A stretch of DNA of 64,000 nt, from positions 21,570-85,569 of the forward strand of contig NZ_BAGD01000084.1 of assembly GCF_000308635.1 (NCBI RefSeq), given 5' to 3'. Under the pieces are notes generated by a model. That model was not told the DNA's origin. It saw nothing but the letters and a program-made list of their open reading frames with translations, and made no database searches. The position numbers were made by a program, and so were the translations under genes. This document shows positions 41,272-50,276 of this stretch, one piece after another. Position 1 is the first letter of the stretch. Every line of letters starts with the position of its first letter. Source of the DNA: Nocardia otitidiscaviarum NBRC 14405 (GTDB lineage Bacteria; Actinomycetota; Actinomycetes; Mycobacteriales; Mycobacteriaceae).

Positions 41272-43473
41272 CTACACCCCGGCTAGCTCCGCTAGTTCAG
41301 GGTCGTCGATATCGGCGATGTCCTCGGCGGTGACCTGGAGGACGCGGGCGGTGGCGATGTCGAAGAACAGGCCCGACACCGTGATACCGCGTTCGAGGAC
41401 GGCGCGGCGGACTTCCGGGTGGGTGAGCAGGGTTTCCACCTGGACCGCGACATTCACCATGCTCAGCTGGTCGGTCTCGTCGAAACCGGCGTTCGCCGCC
41501 GCGCGGGCGACGGGGTGGCCGAGGCGGTAGCGGTCCAGGCTGGGCAGGGCGTGGCGGAGCCAGTCGCCGAGGCCGGGGCCGTCGGGTACGCCCGCACGCA
41601 GCGCCTTCATGGCACCGCAGCCGGAGTGACCGCACACCACCAGGTGCTCGACGCGCAGTTCCTGGAGGGCGAAGGTGAGGGCGGCCTCCAGGGAGGTGTC
41701 GCGGCCGTGGCCGGGCACCAGATTGCCGACATTGCGGACGGTGAACAGGTCACCCGGACCGGTGTTGGTGATGACGTTCGGGACGATGCGCGAGTCGGCG
41801 CACGTGAGGAAGAGCGAATGCGGCGCCTGGCCGTCGCGCAGCTCGTCCAGGTGCGGGCGCACCACGTGGGCGTTGCGACGGTGGTAGGCGGCGACGCCCG
41901 CGGTGATGGGGTTGCCTTCGGTGTCGCGCCACGGCCGCAGCACATCGTTCAGCAGGCCGCGCGCATGTCCGCGTTCGGGCGGACCGGCCAGGGCGCGGGA
42001 CATGTCCACGGTGCCCAGTTCCACGAATTCCACGGCGCCGCCGGTGCTTTCGTGTTGGCGCGCCCAGTCGTGGATGGCTTCGTAGGCGGCGTGGTCGAGG
42101 AAGTCGACGCTCAGTTCCAGCAGTACGTCGGCTCCGGCGGGCACCTTGGCCAGCTCCGAGGAGAGTCGGGGCAGCGCCAGGAAGGTGCAGGTGCCCTCGA
42201 CCCGGACCACCCAGCGGTCGGCGTCCACGTGTTCGGCCGACACCACGACCCGCACCACGCGCCACAGCAGCAGCGCGAAGGCCAGGCCCAGACCGATCAG
42301 CACGCCCTCGAGCAGGTTCAGGAACACCACGCCCGTGACGGTGACCAGGTAGACCAGCAGGTCACCGGTGCGCTTGGCGAGTCGGATGTGCGCGAGTTTG
42401 ACGAGCTGGATGCCGACCACGATGAGCAGGCCCGCCAGCACGGATTTGGGGATCTGCTCCACGACGCCGACCAGGGCCACCGAGAAGACCAGCACCCAGA
42501 TGCCGTGCAGCAGAGCCGAGGCCCGGGTGCGCGCTCCGGCCTGCACATTGCTGGCCGAGCGCACGATCACACCGGTCACCGGCAGCCCGCCGAGCAGACC
42601 GGAGGTGGTGTTGGCCACGCCCTGGGCCACGAGTTCACGGTCGAAGTTGGTGCGCGGGCCGGTGTGCATCTTGTCCACGGCCACCGCGCACAGCAGGCTC
42701 TCCACGCTCGCGATGAGCGCGACGGTCAGCACGGCGAGCACCATCGCACCCCAGTTCCCGCTGGGCATCTCGGGCAGGCCGATGGCGTCGAACAGCGAGC
42801 CGCTCAGCGCGATGCGCTCCACATCGGCGGGCACCACCAGCGACAGCAGGGTGCCGACCAGCACGGCCACCAGCGGTCCGGGCACCACGCGGATCTTGGC
42901 GGGTAGGTACTTCCAGCCCAACATGATGGCGATGACCACGCCGCCGATCAGGACGTCGACGCCGTGCAGGTTGATCAGTTGGGTGGGCAGTTCGGTGATA
43001 TTCGCCAGGGCCGAACTCTGCGACGATCCGCCCAGCAGCACGTGCACCTGCTGCAGGGCGATGGTGATGCCGATACCGGCGAGCATGGCGTGCACCACCA
43101 CGGGTGCGATGGCGAGGGCGGCGCGGGCGATCCGGCTGAGGCCGAACAGGATTTGCAGCACGCCCGCCGCGGCGGTGATGAAACAGGCTGTCTTCCAGCC
43201 GAATTGGTTGATGGTTTCGGCGACCACCACGGTCAGGCCCGCAGCCGGGCCGCTCACCTGTAGCGGGGAACCACCGAACAGGCCCACCACCACGCCGCCG
43301 ACCACGGCGGCGATGAGTCCGGCGGCGATGGGCGCGTCGGAGGCGACGGCGATGCCGAGTGAGAGGGGTAGGGCGACGAGGAATACCACGAGTGACGCGG
43401 GCAGATCGTGGCGCAGCAGGGTTTGCCAGCGTGATTCACCGGAGCTCTGCTGCGAGGCGGTGTCGAGGGACAT
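41272..43473 (-). CDS. SulP-family anion transporter fused to beta-carbonic anhydrase (copy 1)
   Basis: A 733-residue protein in three parts. Residues 20-390: SulP/SLC26 transporter with about ten to twelve membrane helices (LPASLVVFLVALPLSLGIAVAS, SGPAAGLTVVVAETI). Residues about 400-490: STAS-like domain. Residues about 500-730: beta-class carbonic anhydrase with CADSR (about 555) and HSGCGAM (about 613) zinc ligands. Such fusions are thought to take up bicarbonate or another anion and convert it to CO2, or the reverse, at the membrane. A paralogue lies immediately upstream. Confidence 0.95.
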   Translation of the reverse strand: MSLDTASQQSSGESRWQTLLRHDLPASLVVFLVALPLSLGIAVASDAPIAAGLIAAVVGGVVVGLFGGSPLQVSGPAAGLTVVVAETINQFGWKTACFITAAAGVLQILFGLSRIARAALAIAPVVVHAMLAGIGITIALQQVHVLLGGSSQSSALANITELPTQLINLHGVDVLIGGVVIAIMLGWKYLPAKIRVVPGPLVAVLVGTLLSLVVPADVERIALSGSLFDAIGLPEMPSGNWGAMVLAVLTVALIASVESLLCAVAVDKMHTGPRTNFDRELVAQGVANTTSGLLGGLPVTGVIVRSASNVQAGARTRASALLHGIWVLVFSVALVGVVEQIPKSVLAGLLIVVGIQLVKLAHIRLAKRTGDLLVYLVTVTGVVFLNLLEGVLIGLGLAFALLLWRVVRVVVSAEHVDADRWVVRVEGTCTFLALPRLSSELAKVPAGADVLLELSVDFLDHAAYEAIHDWARQHESTGGAVEFVELGTVDMSRALAGPPERGHARGLLNDVLRPWRDTEGNPITAGVAAYHRRNAHVVRPHLDELRDGQAPHSLFLTCADSRIVPNVITNTGPGDLFTVRNVGNLVPGHGRDTSLEAALTFALQELRVEHLVVCGHSGCGAMKALRAGVPDGPGLGDWLRHALPSLDRYRLGHPVARAAANAGFDETDQLSMVNVAVQVETLLTHPEVRRAVLERGITVSGLFFDIATARVLQVTAEDIADIDDPELAELAGV

Positions 43474-43588
43474 ACTTCTCCTTCACCAGGTCTGACGAGG
43501 GTGACCCGGACGATGTCGAACAAGGGCATCGAGGAAAGCGGTTTGCGGGCGACGTTGACCACAAGATCGCCGGGAAGTGAAGGCAAGG

Positions 43589-43611
43589 CTAAGGGTAAAG
43601 ACTTAGCAAAG
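43589..43611 (-). promoter_or_regulatory. Conserved promoter motif of the SulP-CA genes (copy 1)
   Basis: On the plus strand CTAAGGGTAAAGACTTAGC followed by AAAG. The same 23-base sequence with three mismatches occurs 135 bases upstream of the paralogue (46021-46043). It contains an imperfect palindrome, GCTAAG-N8-CTTAGC, of LysR-like size. This copy lies 116 bases from the gene start. Confidence 0.6.
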
Positions 43612-43675
43612 CCTGAGAAAACCTGTCCACCAATGGGAATGGTGCGTGAACGCCCTGTATCCACGCCCGCCCCGC

Positions 43676-45886
43676 TCACACCGGCTGTGCCGAAACCCGA
43701 CGTCCGACGTCGTCGATCTCGGCGATCCCGTCGACCGTGATCTCCACCACGCGCGCGGTGGCGATATCGAAGAACAACCCCGAGACGACCACGCCGCGCT
43801 CCTCCACCCCGCGCCGCACCACCGGGTGCGCGTGCAGCGTCTCGAGTTGCACCGCAACATTCACCATCCCCAGCTGATCGACCGCACCGAACCCCGCCGC
43901 CGCGGCGGCCGCGCCCACCGGATGCCCGAGTCGGTAGCGCAGCAGGCTCGGCCGCGCGTGCGCCAGCCAGTCGTCCAGCCCGGAGCCGGTGACCGATTCG
44001 GCGCACAGCGCCTCCATGGCCCCGCAGCCGGAGTGTCCACACACCACCACCGAGCGCACGTCGAGTTTGTCCAGCGCGTAGATGAGCGCCGCCTCCATGG
44101 ACGCGTCACAGCCGTCGGCGGGCACCAGATTTCCGACATTGCGCACGGTGAACAGGTCACCCGGACCGCTGTTGGTGATCACATTCGGCACGATCCGCGA
44201 ATCCGCGCAGGCCAGGAAGAGCGAATCCGGTTCCTGACCGTTGCGCAGCACATCCAGGTGCGTGCGCATGACGTGCGCGTTGCGCCGGTGATAGGCGGCC
44301 ACGCCCGCGACGATCGGATCGGCCGTGACCGCGGTGCGCCGCCATGGGCCGAGCACCTCGTCCAGTAGCAGCCGGGACTGGCCACGCGCGGGCGGCCCGT
44401 CCACGGCTGCGGCCATCCGCACCGTTCCGATATCGACGAATTCCACGGTGCCGCCGCCACTTCGATGCTGCTTCGCCCATTCCTCGATGGCGTCGTAGGC
44501 GGCGTGGTCGAGGAAGTCGACGGTCGACTCCACCGTCACGTCCACACCGGCGGGCACCTTGGCCAGCTCGCTGGTGAGCTTGGGCAGCGCCAGGAAGGTG
44601 CAGGTGCCGTCCACCACCACCCGCCACCGGCCGCCGTCGTCGGGGGCGGCGGTGACGGTCACCCGCACCACCCGCACCAGCAGCAGCGCGAAGGCGAGCA
44701 CCAACCCGACGACCATGCCCAGCAACAGATTCCAGAAGACCACCCCCACCACGGTGGCCGCGTACACCACCAGATCGCCGGTGCGCTGTGCGCGGCGGAT
44801 GTGCGCGAGCTTGATGAGCTGCACGCCCACCACGATGAGCAGCCCGGCCAGCGCCGCCTTGGGGATCTGCTGCACCACCCCGACCAGCACTACCGAGAAG
44901 ATCAGGATCCACAGCCCGTGCAGCATGGTCGAAACCTTGGTGCGCGCTCCGGCTTTCACATTGGTGATGCTGCGGACGATGACGGCGGCGATGGGCAGGC
45001 CGCCGATGAGTCCGGACACCATGTTGGCGCCGCCCTGCCCGATCAGTTCCCGGTCCAGATCGGTGCGACGGTTGGGCCGCATGCGGTCCACGGCGACCGC
45101 GGAGAGCAGGGTCTCCACACTGGCGATGAGCGCGACGCTCACGGCGGTGAAGGCGATGGCGGTCCAATTGCCCTGCGGCAGTTCGGGAATGCGCATCTCG
45201 TCGAGCAGTGAGCCGTTCAGCACGATGCGCTCGACGTCGATCGGCAGCACGGCGGCCAGCAGCACGGCCACCAGGACCGCCACCAGCGGACCCGGGACGG
45301 GACGCAGCGGCCGGGGCATGTACTTCCAGCCGATCAGGATGGCGATCACGAGCACGCCGATGAACAGGTCGCCGCCGTCGGCGGTGCGCAGCTGGTGCGG
45401 CAGCCCGGTGATGCTGTCCCAGGAGGAGCTGAGCGAGCCGCCGCCGAGCAGTACGTGCACCTGCTGGAGTGCGATAACCACGCCGATGCCCGCCAGCATG
45501 GCGTGCACCACCACCGGCGCGATGGCCAGCGCGGCGCGCGCGATCCGGCTCAACCCGAAACCGATTTGCAGCAGCCCCGCCAGCATCGTGATGAAACAGG
45601 TTGCTGCCCAGCCGAATTGGTTGATCGACTCGGCGACCACCACGGTGAGCGCCGCCGTCGGCCCGCTCACCTGCAAGGCCGACCGGCCCAGCATGCCCGC
45701 GACGACGCCGCCCACCACGGCGGCGATGAGTCCGGCGGCCACCGGCGCGCCCGCGGCGACGGCGATCCCGATGGACAGCGGCAGGGAGACCAGGAACACC
45801 ACGAGGGAAGCGGGCACATCGTGGCGGAGTACGGCGGCGAAACCGGGTAGCGACGTCCGGACGGCTGGTTCGGTGTCGGTCGACAT
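43676..45886 (-). CDS. SulP-family anion transporter fused to beta-carbonic anhydrase (copy 2)
   Basis: A 736-residue paralogue of the downstream gene with the same three-part layout: SulP membrane domain (SLPLSIGIAVAAGAP..., SGPTAALTVVVAESINQFGW), STAS-like domain (TSELAKVPAGVDVTVESTVDFLDHAAYDAI) and carbonic anhydrase (CADSRIVPNV, HSGCGAMEAL). Long runs are identical to copy 1, so the pair arose by tandem duplication, yet loop and C-terminal sequences have diverged. About 200 bases separate the genes, with a copy of the shared promoter motif ahead of each. Confidence 0.95.
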   Translation of the reverse strand: MSTDTEPAVRTSLPGFAAVLRHDVPASLVVFLVSLPLSIGIAVAAGAPVAAGLIAAVVGGVVAGMLGRSALQVSGPTAALTVVVAESINQFGWAATCFITMLAGLLQIGFGLSRIARAALAIAPVVVHAMLAGIGVVIALQQVHVLLGGGSLSSSWDSITGLPHQLRTADGGDLFIGVLVIAILIGWKYMPRPLRPVPGPLVAVLVAVLLAAVLPIDVERIVLNGSLLDEMRIPELPQGNWTAIAFTAVSVALIASVETLLSAVAVDRMRPNRRTDLDRELIGQGGANMVSGLIGGLPIAAVIVRSITNVKAGARTKVSTMLHGLWILIFSVVLVGVVQQIPKAALAGLLIVVGVQLIKLAHIRRAQRTGDLVVYAATVVGVVFWNLLLGMVVGLVLAFALLLVRVVRVTVTAAPDDGGRWRVVVDGTCTFLALPKLTSELAKVPAGVDVTVESTVDFLDHAAYDAIEEWAKQHRSGGGTVEFVDIGTVRMAAAVDGPPARGQSRLLLDEVLGPWRRTAVTADPIVAGVAAYHRRNAHVMRTHLDVLRNGQEPDSLFLACADSRIVPNVITNSGPGDLFTVRNVGNLVPADGCDASMEAALIYALDKLDVRSVVVCGHSGCGAMEALCAESVTGSGLDDWLAHARPSLLRYRLGHPVGAAAAAAGFGAVDQLGMVNVAVQLETLHAHPVVRRGVEERGVVVSGLFFDIATARVVEITVDGIAEIDDVGRRVSAQPV

Positions 45887-46270
45887 ATCTCTCCTTCGCC
45901 GAATCGGCTCGGCCGATCCGGTTCATCGGTCAACATGTACTGGCATCGAGCGCGGGCGGGCGAAGCTGTAGAGCCGACCGATCGTGGGCCGCTGGAAACG
46001 CGGCCCGATCGAAGGTCGCGCTAATCGTAAAGACTGAGCAAAGACGACGAAAAGGCTTTGCCCGAACCGCTATCAAACTGTGACCTGCGCCACCATCAAA
46101 CGGACTGCGGCCAGGACCCGGTTCCGAATTCCGCGCCGCGCACACATGGCCTAGGTCATCGCATCCGGTGGCGATCGGCACTGCTCCACGGCACCGGCCG
46201 GGACGGACAGTGAGACGACGGGCGCGGCTCCACGCACCCGGCGCGCATCCGGTGATTAGGAGGCGGACCC
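45887..46270. other. Intergenic region between SulP-CA copy 2 and the PRPP-synthetase-like gene
   Basis: 384 bases serving two divergent transcripts. It holds the second copy of the CTAA-N2-GTAAAGACT motif at 46021-46043. AGGAGG ahead of the ATG at 46271 is the ribosome binding site of the next gene. No DosR-type palindrome is evident. Confidence 0.5.
46021..46043 (-). promoter_or_regulatory. Conserved promoter motif of the SulP-CA genes (copy 2)
   Basis: On the plus strand CTAATCGTAAAGACTGAGC then AAAG, matching the site at 43589 at 20 of 23 positions. It lies 135 bases upstream of copy 2. Confidence 0.6.
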
Positions 46271-47200
46271 ATGTCCTCGCTGCGCATTGTTTCCGGTAGT
46301 GCCAACCCGCGATTGGCCGAATCGATCGCCGACGCTCTCGACGTCACCTCCGGGGCATCGGCGGTCGAGCGATTCCCCGACGGGGAGTTGCGGCCCCGGG
46401 TGGAACATGTCGGCGGCCACGACGTGTACGTCGTGCAGCCGACCGCGCCGCCCGCCAACGACTCGCTCATGGAATTGCTGCTGTTGCTGGACGCGTGTCG
46501 GCGGGCGCGGGCACGGCGGGTGACGGCGGTGGTCCCCTACCTCGGCTACGTGCGGCAGGATCGACGCACCCACACCGGGGAGTCGCTCGGCGCGCGGCTG
46601 GTGTGCGAGGCCATCGCCCAGGCGGGAGCGGAACGGCTGGTGGTGGTCGATCCGCATACGCCGACGCTGGAGGCCATGTCCCCGATTCCGGTCGAGACGC
46701 TGTCGGCGGTACCGCTGCTGGCGTCGCGGCTCACCGCGGGCCGCACCGACCGCACGGTCGTCGTCGCCCCGGACCTGGGGGCCGGTCCGCTGGCCGAACG
46801 GTACGCGGCCGCGCTCGGCACCTCGGTCGCCATCGTGCGCAAGTTCCGGCAGAGCGGCACCGAGGTCAGCGCCGTGGAACTCATCGGCGATATCGAGGGT
46901 CGGCCCACGGTGATCGTGGACGACATGATCGCCACCGGCGCGACCATCGAGGCGTCGCTGCACATCCTGCACTACCACGCCCGCGATGTGGTCGTGGCCG
47001 CCACGCACGGCCCGCTGCTGCCCGCCGCCACCGAACGGCTGCGCGCCCTGGGCCTGCGCCGGGTGCTGGTCACCGACACGGTGGCGCACCGCGATACCGC
47101 CGCCCCGCTGGACGTGTGCTCGGTCGGCCCGCTGCTGGCCGACGCCATCGCACGCCTGCACCAGGACAGACCGCTGGCCGAACTGGCCGCGCACCGGTGA
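46271..47200 (+). CDS. Ribose-phosphate diphosphokinase-like protein, divergent
   Basis: Would make PRPP from ribose 5-phosphate and ATP. The 309 residues keep ERFPDGELRPRVE, LGYVRQDRRTHTGESLGARLV, the catalytic-loop K in VRKFRQSGTEV, and a PRPP-binding loop VIVDDMIATGATI. It departs from housekeeping class I enzymes: the loop is ATGAT rather than DTAGT/DTGGT, the DLH of the Mg site is DPH, and the PDVGG loop is PDLGAG. It may be a stress-related paralogue; the housekeeping prs is not in this window. AGGAGG seven bases before the ATG. Confidence 0.8.
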   Translation: MSSLRIVSGSANPRLAESIADALDVTSGASAVERFPDGELRPRVEHVGGHDVYVVQPTAPPANDSLMELLLLLDACRRARARRVTAVVPYLGYVRQDRRTHTGESLGARLVCEAIAQAGAERLVVVDPHTPTLEAMSPIPVETLSAVPLLASRLTAGRTDRTVVVAPDLGAGPLAERYAAALGTSVAIVRKFRQSGTEVSAVELIGDIEGRPTVIVDDMIATGATIEASLHILHYHARDVVVAATHGPLLPAATERLRALGLRRVLVTDTVAHRDTAAPLDVCSVGPLLADAIARLHQDRPLAELAAHR

Positions 47201-47243
47201 GCCCCCGATCCTCATACCCGCCATCGACGAAGGAGAAGTCCCG

Positions 47244-47954
47244 ATGAATCCCGAACAGACCGTGCCGGATCGCCCCACGGCCGCGCCGCCGGACGGTGCG
47301 TCCACCTACCCCGTGCACCTACGCGGCGACCTCGACGAACCGCTCTCCCGGTGGCTGTGGCTGGTGAAATGGCTGCTGGCCATTCCGCACTACATCGTTC
47401 TGCTGTTCCTGTGGATCGCGTTCTGGCTGGTCACCGTGGTGGCAGGGTTCGCCATCCTGTTCACCGGCCGCTACCCGCGCCCGCTGTTCGACTTCACGGT
47501 CGGCGTCATGCGCTGGTCCTGGCGCGTCCAGTTCTACACCTATGCCGCCCTCGGTACCGACCGCTATCCCCCGTTCACCCTGCGCCCCACCGGCTATCCG
47601 GCCGAACTCGAGGTCGAGTACCCCGAAAACCTTTCTCGCGGACTGGTTCTGGTGAAGTGGTGGCTGCTCGCCATCCCTCACTACCTGGTGATCGCCGCCC
47701 TGTACGGCGGCGGCGTCACGCTGGGCGACACCGCCGCCGAGAACGGCAACGGCACCACCGTCATCCCCCTCATCGGCGTCCTCGTCCTGATCGCCGCCAT
47801 CGCCCTGCTGTTCACCGCCCGCTACCCGCGCGGCCTGTTCGACTTCATCATGGGCGTGAACCGCTGGTTCTACCGTGTGCTGGCGTACGCGGCGCTCATG
47901 CGCGACGAGTATCCCCCGTTCCGCCTCGACCAAGGCGCGCGCGAAACCACGTAG
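47244..47954 (+). CDS. DUF4389 membrane protein
   Basis: A 236-residue protein with four or more membrane helices arranged as two related halves, each with W-L-x-K-W-L/W-L-L-A-I-P-H-Y (WLWLVKWLLAIPHY and LVLVKWWLLAIPHYLV) followed by FTGRYPRPLFDFTVGVMRW or FTARYPRGLFDFIMGVNRW. DUF4389 proteins are of unknown function. AAGGAG nine bases before the ATG, 43 bases after the previous gene, so probably co-transcribed with the PRPP-synthetase-like gene. Confidence 0.88.
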   Translation: MNPEQTVPDRPTAAPPDGASTYPVHLRGDLDEPLSRWLWLVKWLLAIPHYIVLLFLWIAFWLVTVVAGFAILFTGRYPRPLFDFTVGVMRWSWRVQFYTYAALGTDRYPPFTLRPTGYPAELEVEYPENLSRGLVLVKWWLLAIPHYLVIAALYGGGVTLGDTAAENGNGTTVIPLIGVLVLIAAIALLFTARYPRGLFDFIMGVNRWFYRVLAYAALMRDEYPPFRLDQGARETT

Positions 47955-48001
47955 TGGGATTGTCGCGGAACACGACCGGCGGGCCTGCGGGCGCGACGGC
48001 A

Positions 48002-48044
48002 GGCGGATGTCCCGGTCGCCTCATCGGTGACCGGGACATCCGCC
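48002..48044. terminator. Bidirectional hairpin terminator
   Basis: Perfect 16-bp inverted repeat (48002-48017 with 48029-48044), 11-base loop, arm GGCGGATGTCCCGGTC. It separates the convergent DUF4389 gene and the small membrane gene at 48052. Confidence 0.85.
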
Positions 48045-48051
48045 GCGAGAG

Positions 48052-48423
48052 CTAGCGACGGTCGTCGGAGGCGGGTTCGTCGGAGGCGGGTTCGCAGCGC
48101 CAGGCCAGTTCGGCGAGGCGGCGGCGGTAGTCCGCCGCGCCGAGGCGACCGGCCAAACGCTCGGCGAGGAGGGCGTTCTCGACCTTGAGGGCGGGCCAGA
48201 CCTGCCCGCGATCGGCCCAGTCGGCGGTGAGTTCCGGGGGAATTTCCATGACCTGCTCCAGCGTCGAAGAATTGTCGGAGAACGGAGAGCGGGCGATTCG
48301 CGTCGTGGAGCGGCGATCATCGGCACCCGAGTACCGTCTCCACCGGGGTTCCACCCATTTCCACCACCCGAACGCCACCACGAGTGCGCTGACGGCGACC
48401 AGTGCGATGCCTGTGACAATCAT
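48052..48423 (-). CDS. Small membrane-anchored protein, unknown function
   Basis: A 123-residue protein with one N-terminal membrane helix (MIVTGIALVAVSALVVAFGWWKWVEP) and a polar helical C-terminal part (PPELTADWADRGQVWPALKVENALLAERLAGRLGAADYRRRLAELAWRCE), apparently cytoplasmic or extracytoplasmic coil-rich. The ATG at 48423 is preceded by GGAGGAGTGAGG. No family recognised. Divergent from the universal stress gene. Confidence 0.65.
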   Translation of the reverse strand: MIVTGIALVAVSALVVAFGWWKWVEPRWRRYSGADDRRSTTRIARSPFSDNSSTLEQVMEIPPELTADWADRGQVWPALKVENALLAERLAGRLGAADYRRRLAELAWRCEPASDEPASDDRR

Positions 48424-48634
48424 CCTCACTCCTCCCAACCGTCGATCGCGGTCGTGATGCGGTGAGTGTGCGCCGCCGCCGACACCGCGCGGCAGTGGAA
48501 TCCGGTCCCTGCCGCATCGACGAAGGTCACCTGTTTCGAGGTCTCACGCATCACGCCGGACCGCAGCCCAACGGTCATCCTGGTAGTGCCGCACCAGCGT
48601 TCGCCCAAACCGGTCGAGCGGGAATCGAGGCCCG

Positions 48635-49459
48635 ATGGATACCCATGGTGAGTCCGGAAGCATCGTCGTCGGTGTCGACGGCTCCGGCACCGCACTCAAT
48701 GCCGCGCGGTGGGCGGCCTACCTCGCCGAGGCGCTGGACGCACCGCTCGTGATCGCCGCCGCGGGTCCGCATCGACACGGATCCCCGAACGGTGCCGAGC
48801 AGGCACGCGGCGCCGCCGAGTACGCGCTGCGCCTGGTCCGCCGCTGCGATCCGGATCTGCCGATCACCACCGAGGTCAGCGCGGAGACCGCGCACCGGGT
48901 CCTGGTCGACCGCAGTCGCGGTGCACGAATGCTGGTGGTGGGCGCGCAAACCGCCTGGGACGACCATGTGGTCGGCTCGACCACGATGGCGGTGGCCCGG
49001 CACGCGCACTGCCCCGTCGCGATCTGGCGCGGCGTCGCCGGTCGCCCCATCCCACGGAACAAACCGGTCGCGCTGGGCGTGGACGGTACCGCGCTCAGCG
49101 CCGCCGCCGTCGCACTGGGCTTCGACCTGGCCGCCGCCTTCCATGTACCGCTCACCGCCGTCCACTACTGGCCGCCCGAGCGCATCGCACCACTCGGGGC
49201 CGCCCCCGATCGTGCCCCCGCCGAACGCGCCGTCCTGACCCAGGCGCTGGCCGCACCCCGCCTTACCCACCCCGAGGTGCCGGTCACCGAACTGGCCCTG
49301 CCCGCCGTCCCCGGCCCCGCCCTCACCGAACTGAGCCACAACGCCCAACTCCTGGTCCTCGGTACCCGAGCCCGCTCCACCACCGCCGCCGCCCTGTTCG
49401 GATCGACCAGCCGCGACCTCCTGCACCACTCCGCCTGCCCGGTACTGCTCTGCCGCTGA
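48635..49459 (+). CDS. Universal stress protein with two tandem USP domains
   Basis: A 274-residue protein. Domain 1 (about 9-135) starts SIVVGVDGSGTALNAARWAAYLAEALDAPL and has GARMLVVGAQTAWDDHVVGSTTMAVARHAHCPVAIW, with the ATP-binding G-x2-G-x9-G-S/T pattern partly kept. Domain 2 (about 142-272) starts KPVALGVDGTALSAAAVALGFDLAAAFHVPLTAVHYW and ends STTAAALFGSTSRDLLHHSACPVLLCR. Tandem USPs are common hypoxia- and stress-linked proteins in mycolata. The start MDTHGESG follows a spacer of about 200 bases with no motif I recognise. Confidence 0.93.
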   Translation: MDTHGESGSIVVGVDGSGTALNAARWAAYLAEALDAPLVIAAAGPHRHGSPNGAEQARGAAEYALRLVRRCDPDLPITTEVSAETAHRVLVDRSRGARMLVVGAQTAWDDHVVGSTTMAVARHAHCPVAIWRGVAGRPIPRNKPVALGVDGTALSAAAVALGFDLAAAFHVPLTAVHYWPPERIAPLGAAPDRAPAERAVLTQALAAPRLTHPEVPVTELALPAVPGPALTELSHNAQLLVLGTRARSTTAAALFGSTSRDLLHHSACPVLLCR

Positions 49460-49647
49460 CCGCATCGTTTCCCGACCGCACTCGTCGCGAGGCACGCCAC
49501 CGCGCCCACACGCTCGCCCCGCCGCCACAAGCCGCTCGCCTCGCGAGGTCGACGCCACCGAACTGCTCGAGGTGCAGCTGTGCAACTCGGTGCCCCGTTC
49601 ATCCTCATCTCGCGCCTGCGCCCGGCCCTGGCCGCCTCCCCCGCGCG

Positions 49648-49758
49648 CCGCAAGTACACACCCGCGCGTCGTTCGATCGCCACCACACCCACACGTCGCC
49701 CGCATCGCCACCACACCCACACACCGCTCAACCGCCACCACACCCACACGTCGCTCGG
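49648..49758. repeat. Tandem repeat, 27-28 bp unit, three good copies plus one degenerate
   Basis: Units begin at 49676, 49704 and 49731, with core CGCCACCACACCCACAC; a weaker copy lies at 49648. The array is within the 398-base gap between the USP gene and the trpA remnant; the rest of that gap shows no gene and no terminator. Confidence 0.75.
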
Positions 49759-49857
49759 TTGGCCGCCGCCACCGCGTCGCTTTACCGACGCCTCCGCCGC
49801 ATGCTTCTCGGCCCGCCGCATCCCCGCCCGGCCGGTGGTGGACGCACGTCCTGTGGG

Positions 49858-50244
49858 TCAACCGCGCACACCCTCCGCGAGTTCGCGCACGAGCTCCCGG
49901 ACCACCGCGCGTCCGGCGCTCGCGTCGGGCGCGTCGAGGGCGGCGCGCACCAGGGCGGCTCCGACGACCACACCGTCGGCGTAGGACGCGACCGCGGCGG
50001 CACGCGCGGCGTTCGTAATGCCGATGCCGACGCAGACGGGCAGATCGGTGATGGTTCTGATCCGGCGCACCAGGTCGGCGGCGGTGTCGCCGAGGGATCC
50101 GCCGGAGCCGGTGACGCCCATGAGCCCGGCGGCGTAGACGAAACCCGTTCCCACGGCCGTGATCTCACGCAACCGCTCGGTGGTGGTGTTGGGTGCGACC
50201 ATGAAGACGGTGGCGACCAGCGCCTCCGCTGTCCATATCCGCAT
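49858..50244 (-). pseudogene. Truncated trpA (tryptophan synthase alpha chain, C-terminal half only)
   Basis: The 128-residue frame matches the second half of TrpA: TVFMVAPNTTTERLREIT, TGFVYAAGLMGVTGSGG, LPVCVGIGITNAARAAAVASYADGVVVGAALV and the C-terminal helix ending AEGVRG. The first half, with the catalytic Glu and Asp, is absent; upstream sequence (MRIWTAEAL) leaves family similarity and the M23 peptidase gene ends 33 bases away. A full trpA elsewhere in the genome would make this a duplicated relic. It is not likely to be active. Confidence 0.85.
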
Positions 50245-50276
50245 GTTCCTCGGCCGGGACCGGCCCGGTACGCGGC

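Noticed and set aside
46044..46270. DosR box for the stress-gene cluster
   Set aside because: No GGGACT-N-AGTCCC-type palindrome was found upstream of the PRPP-synthetase-like, DUF4389 or USP genes.
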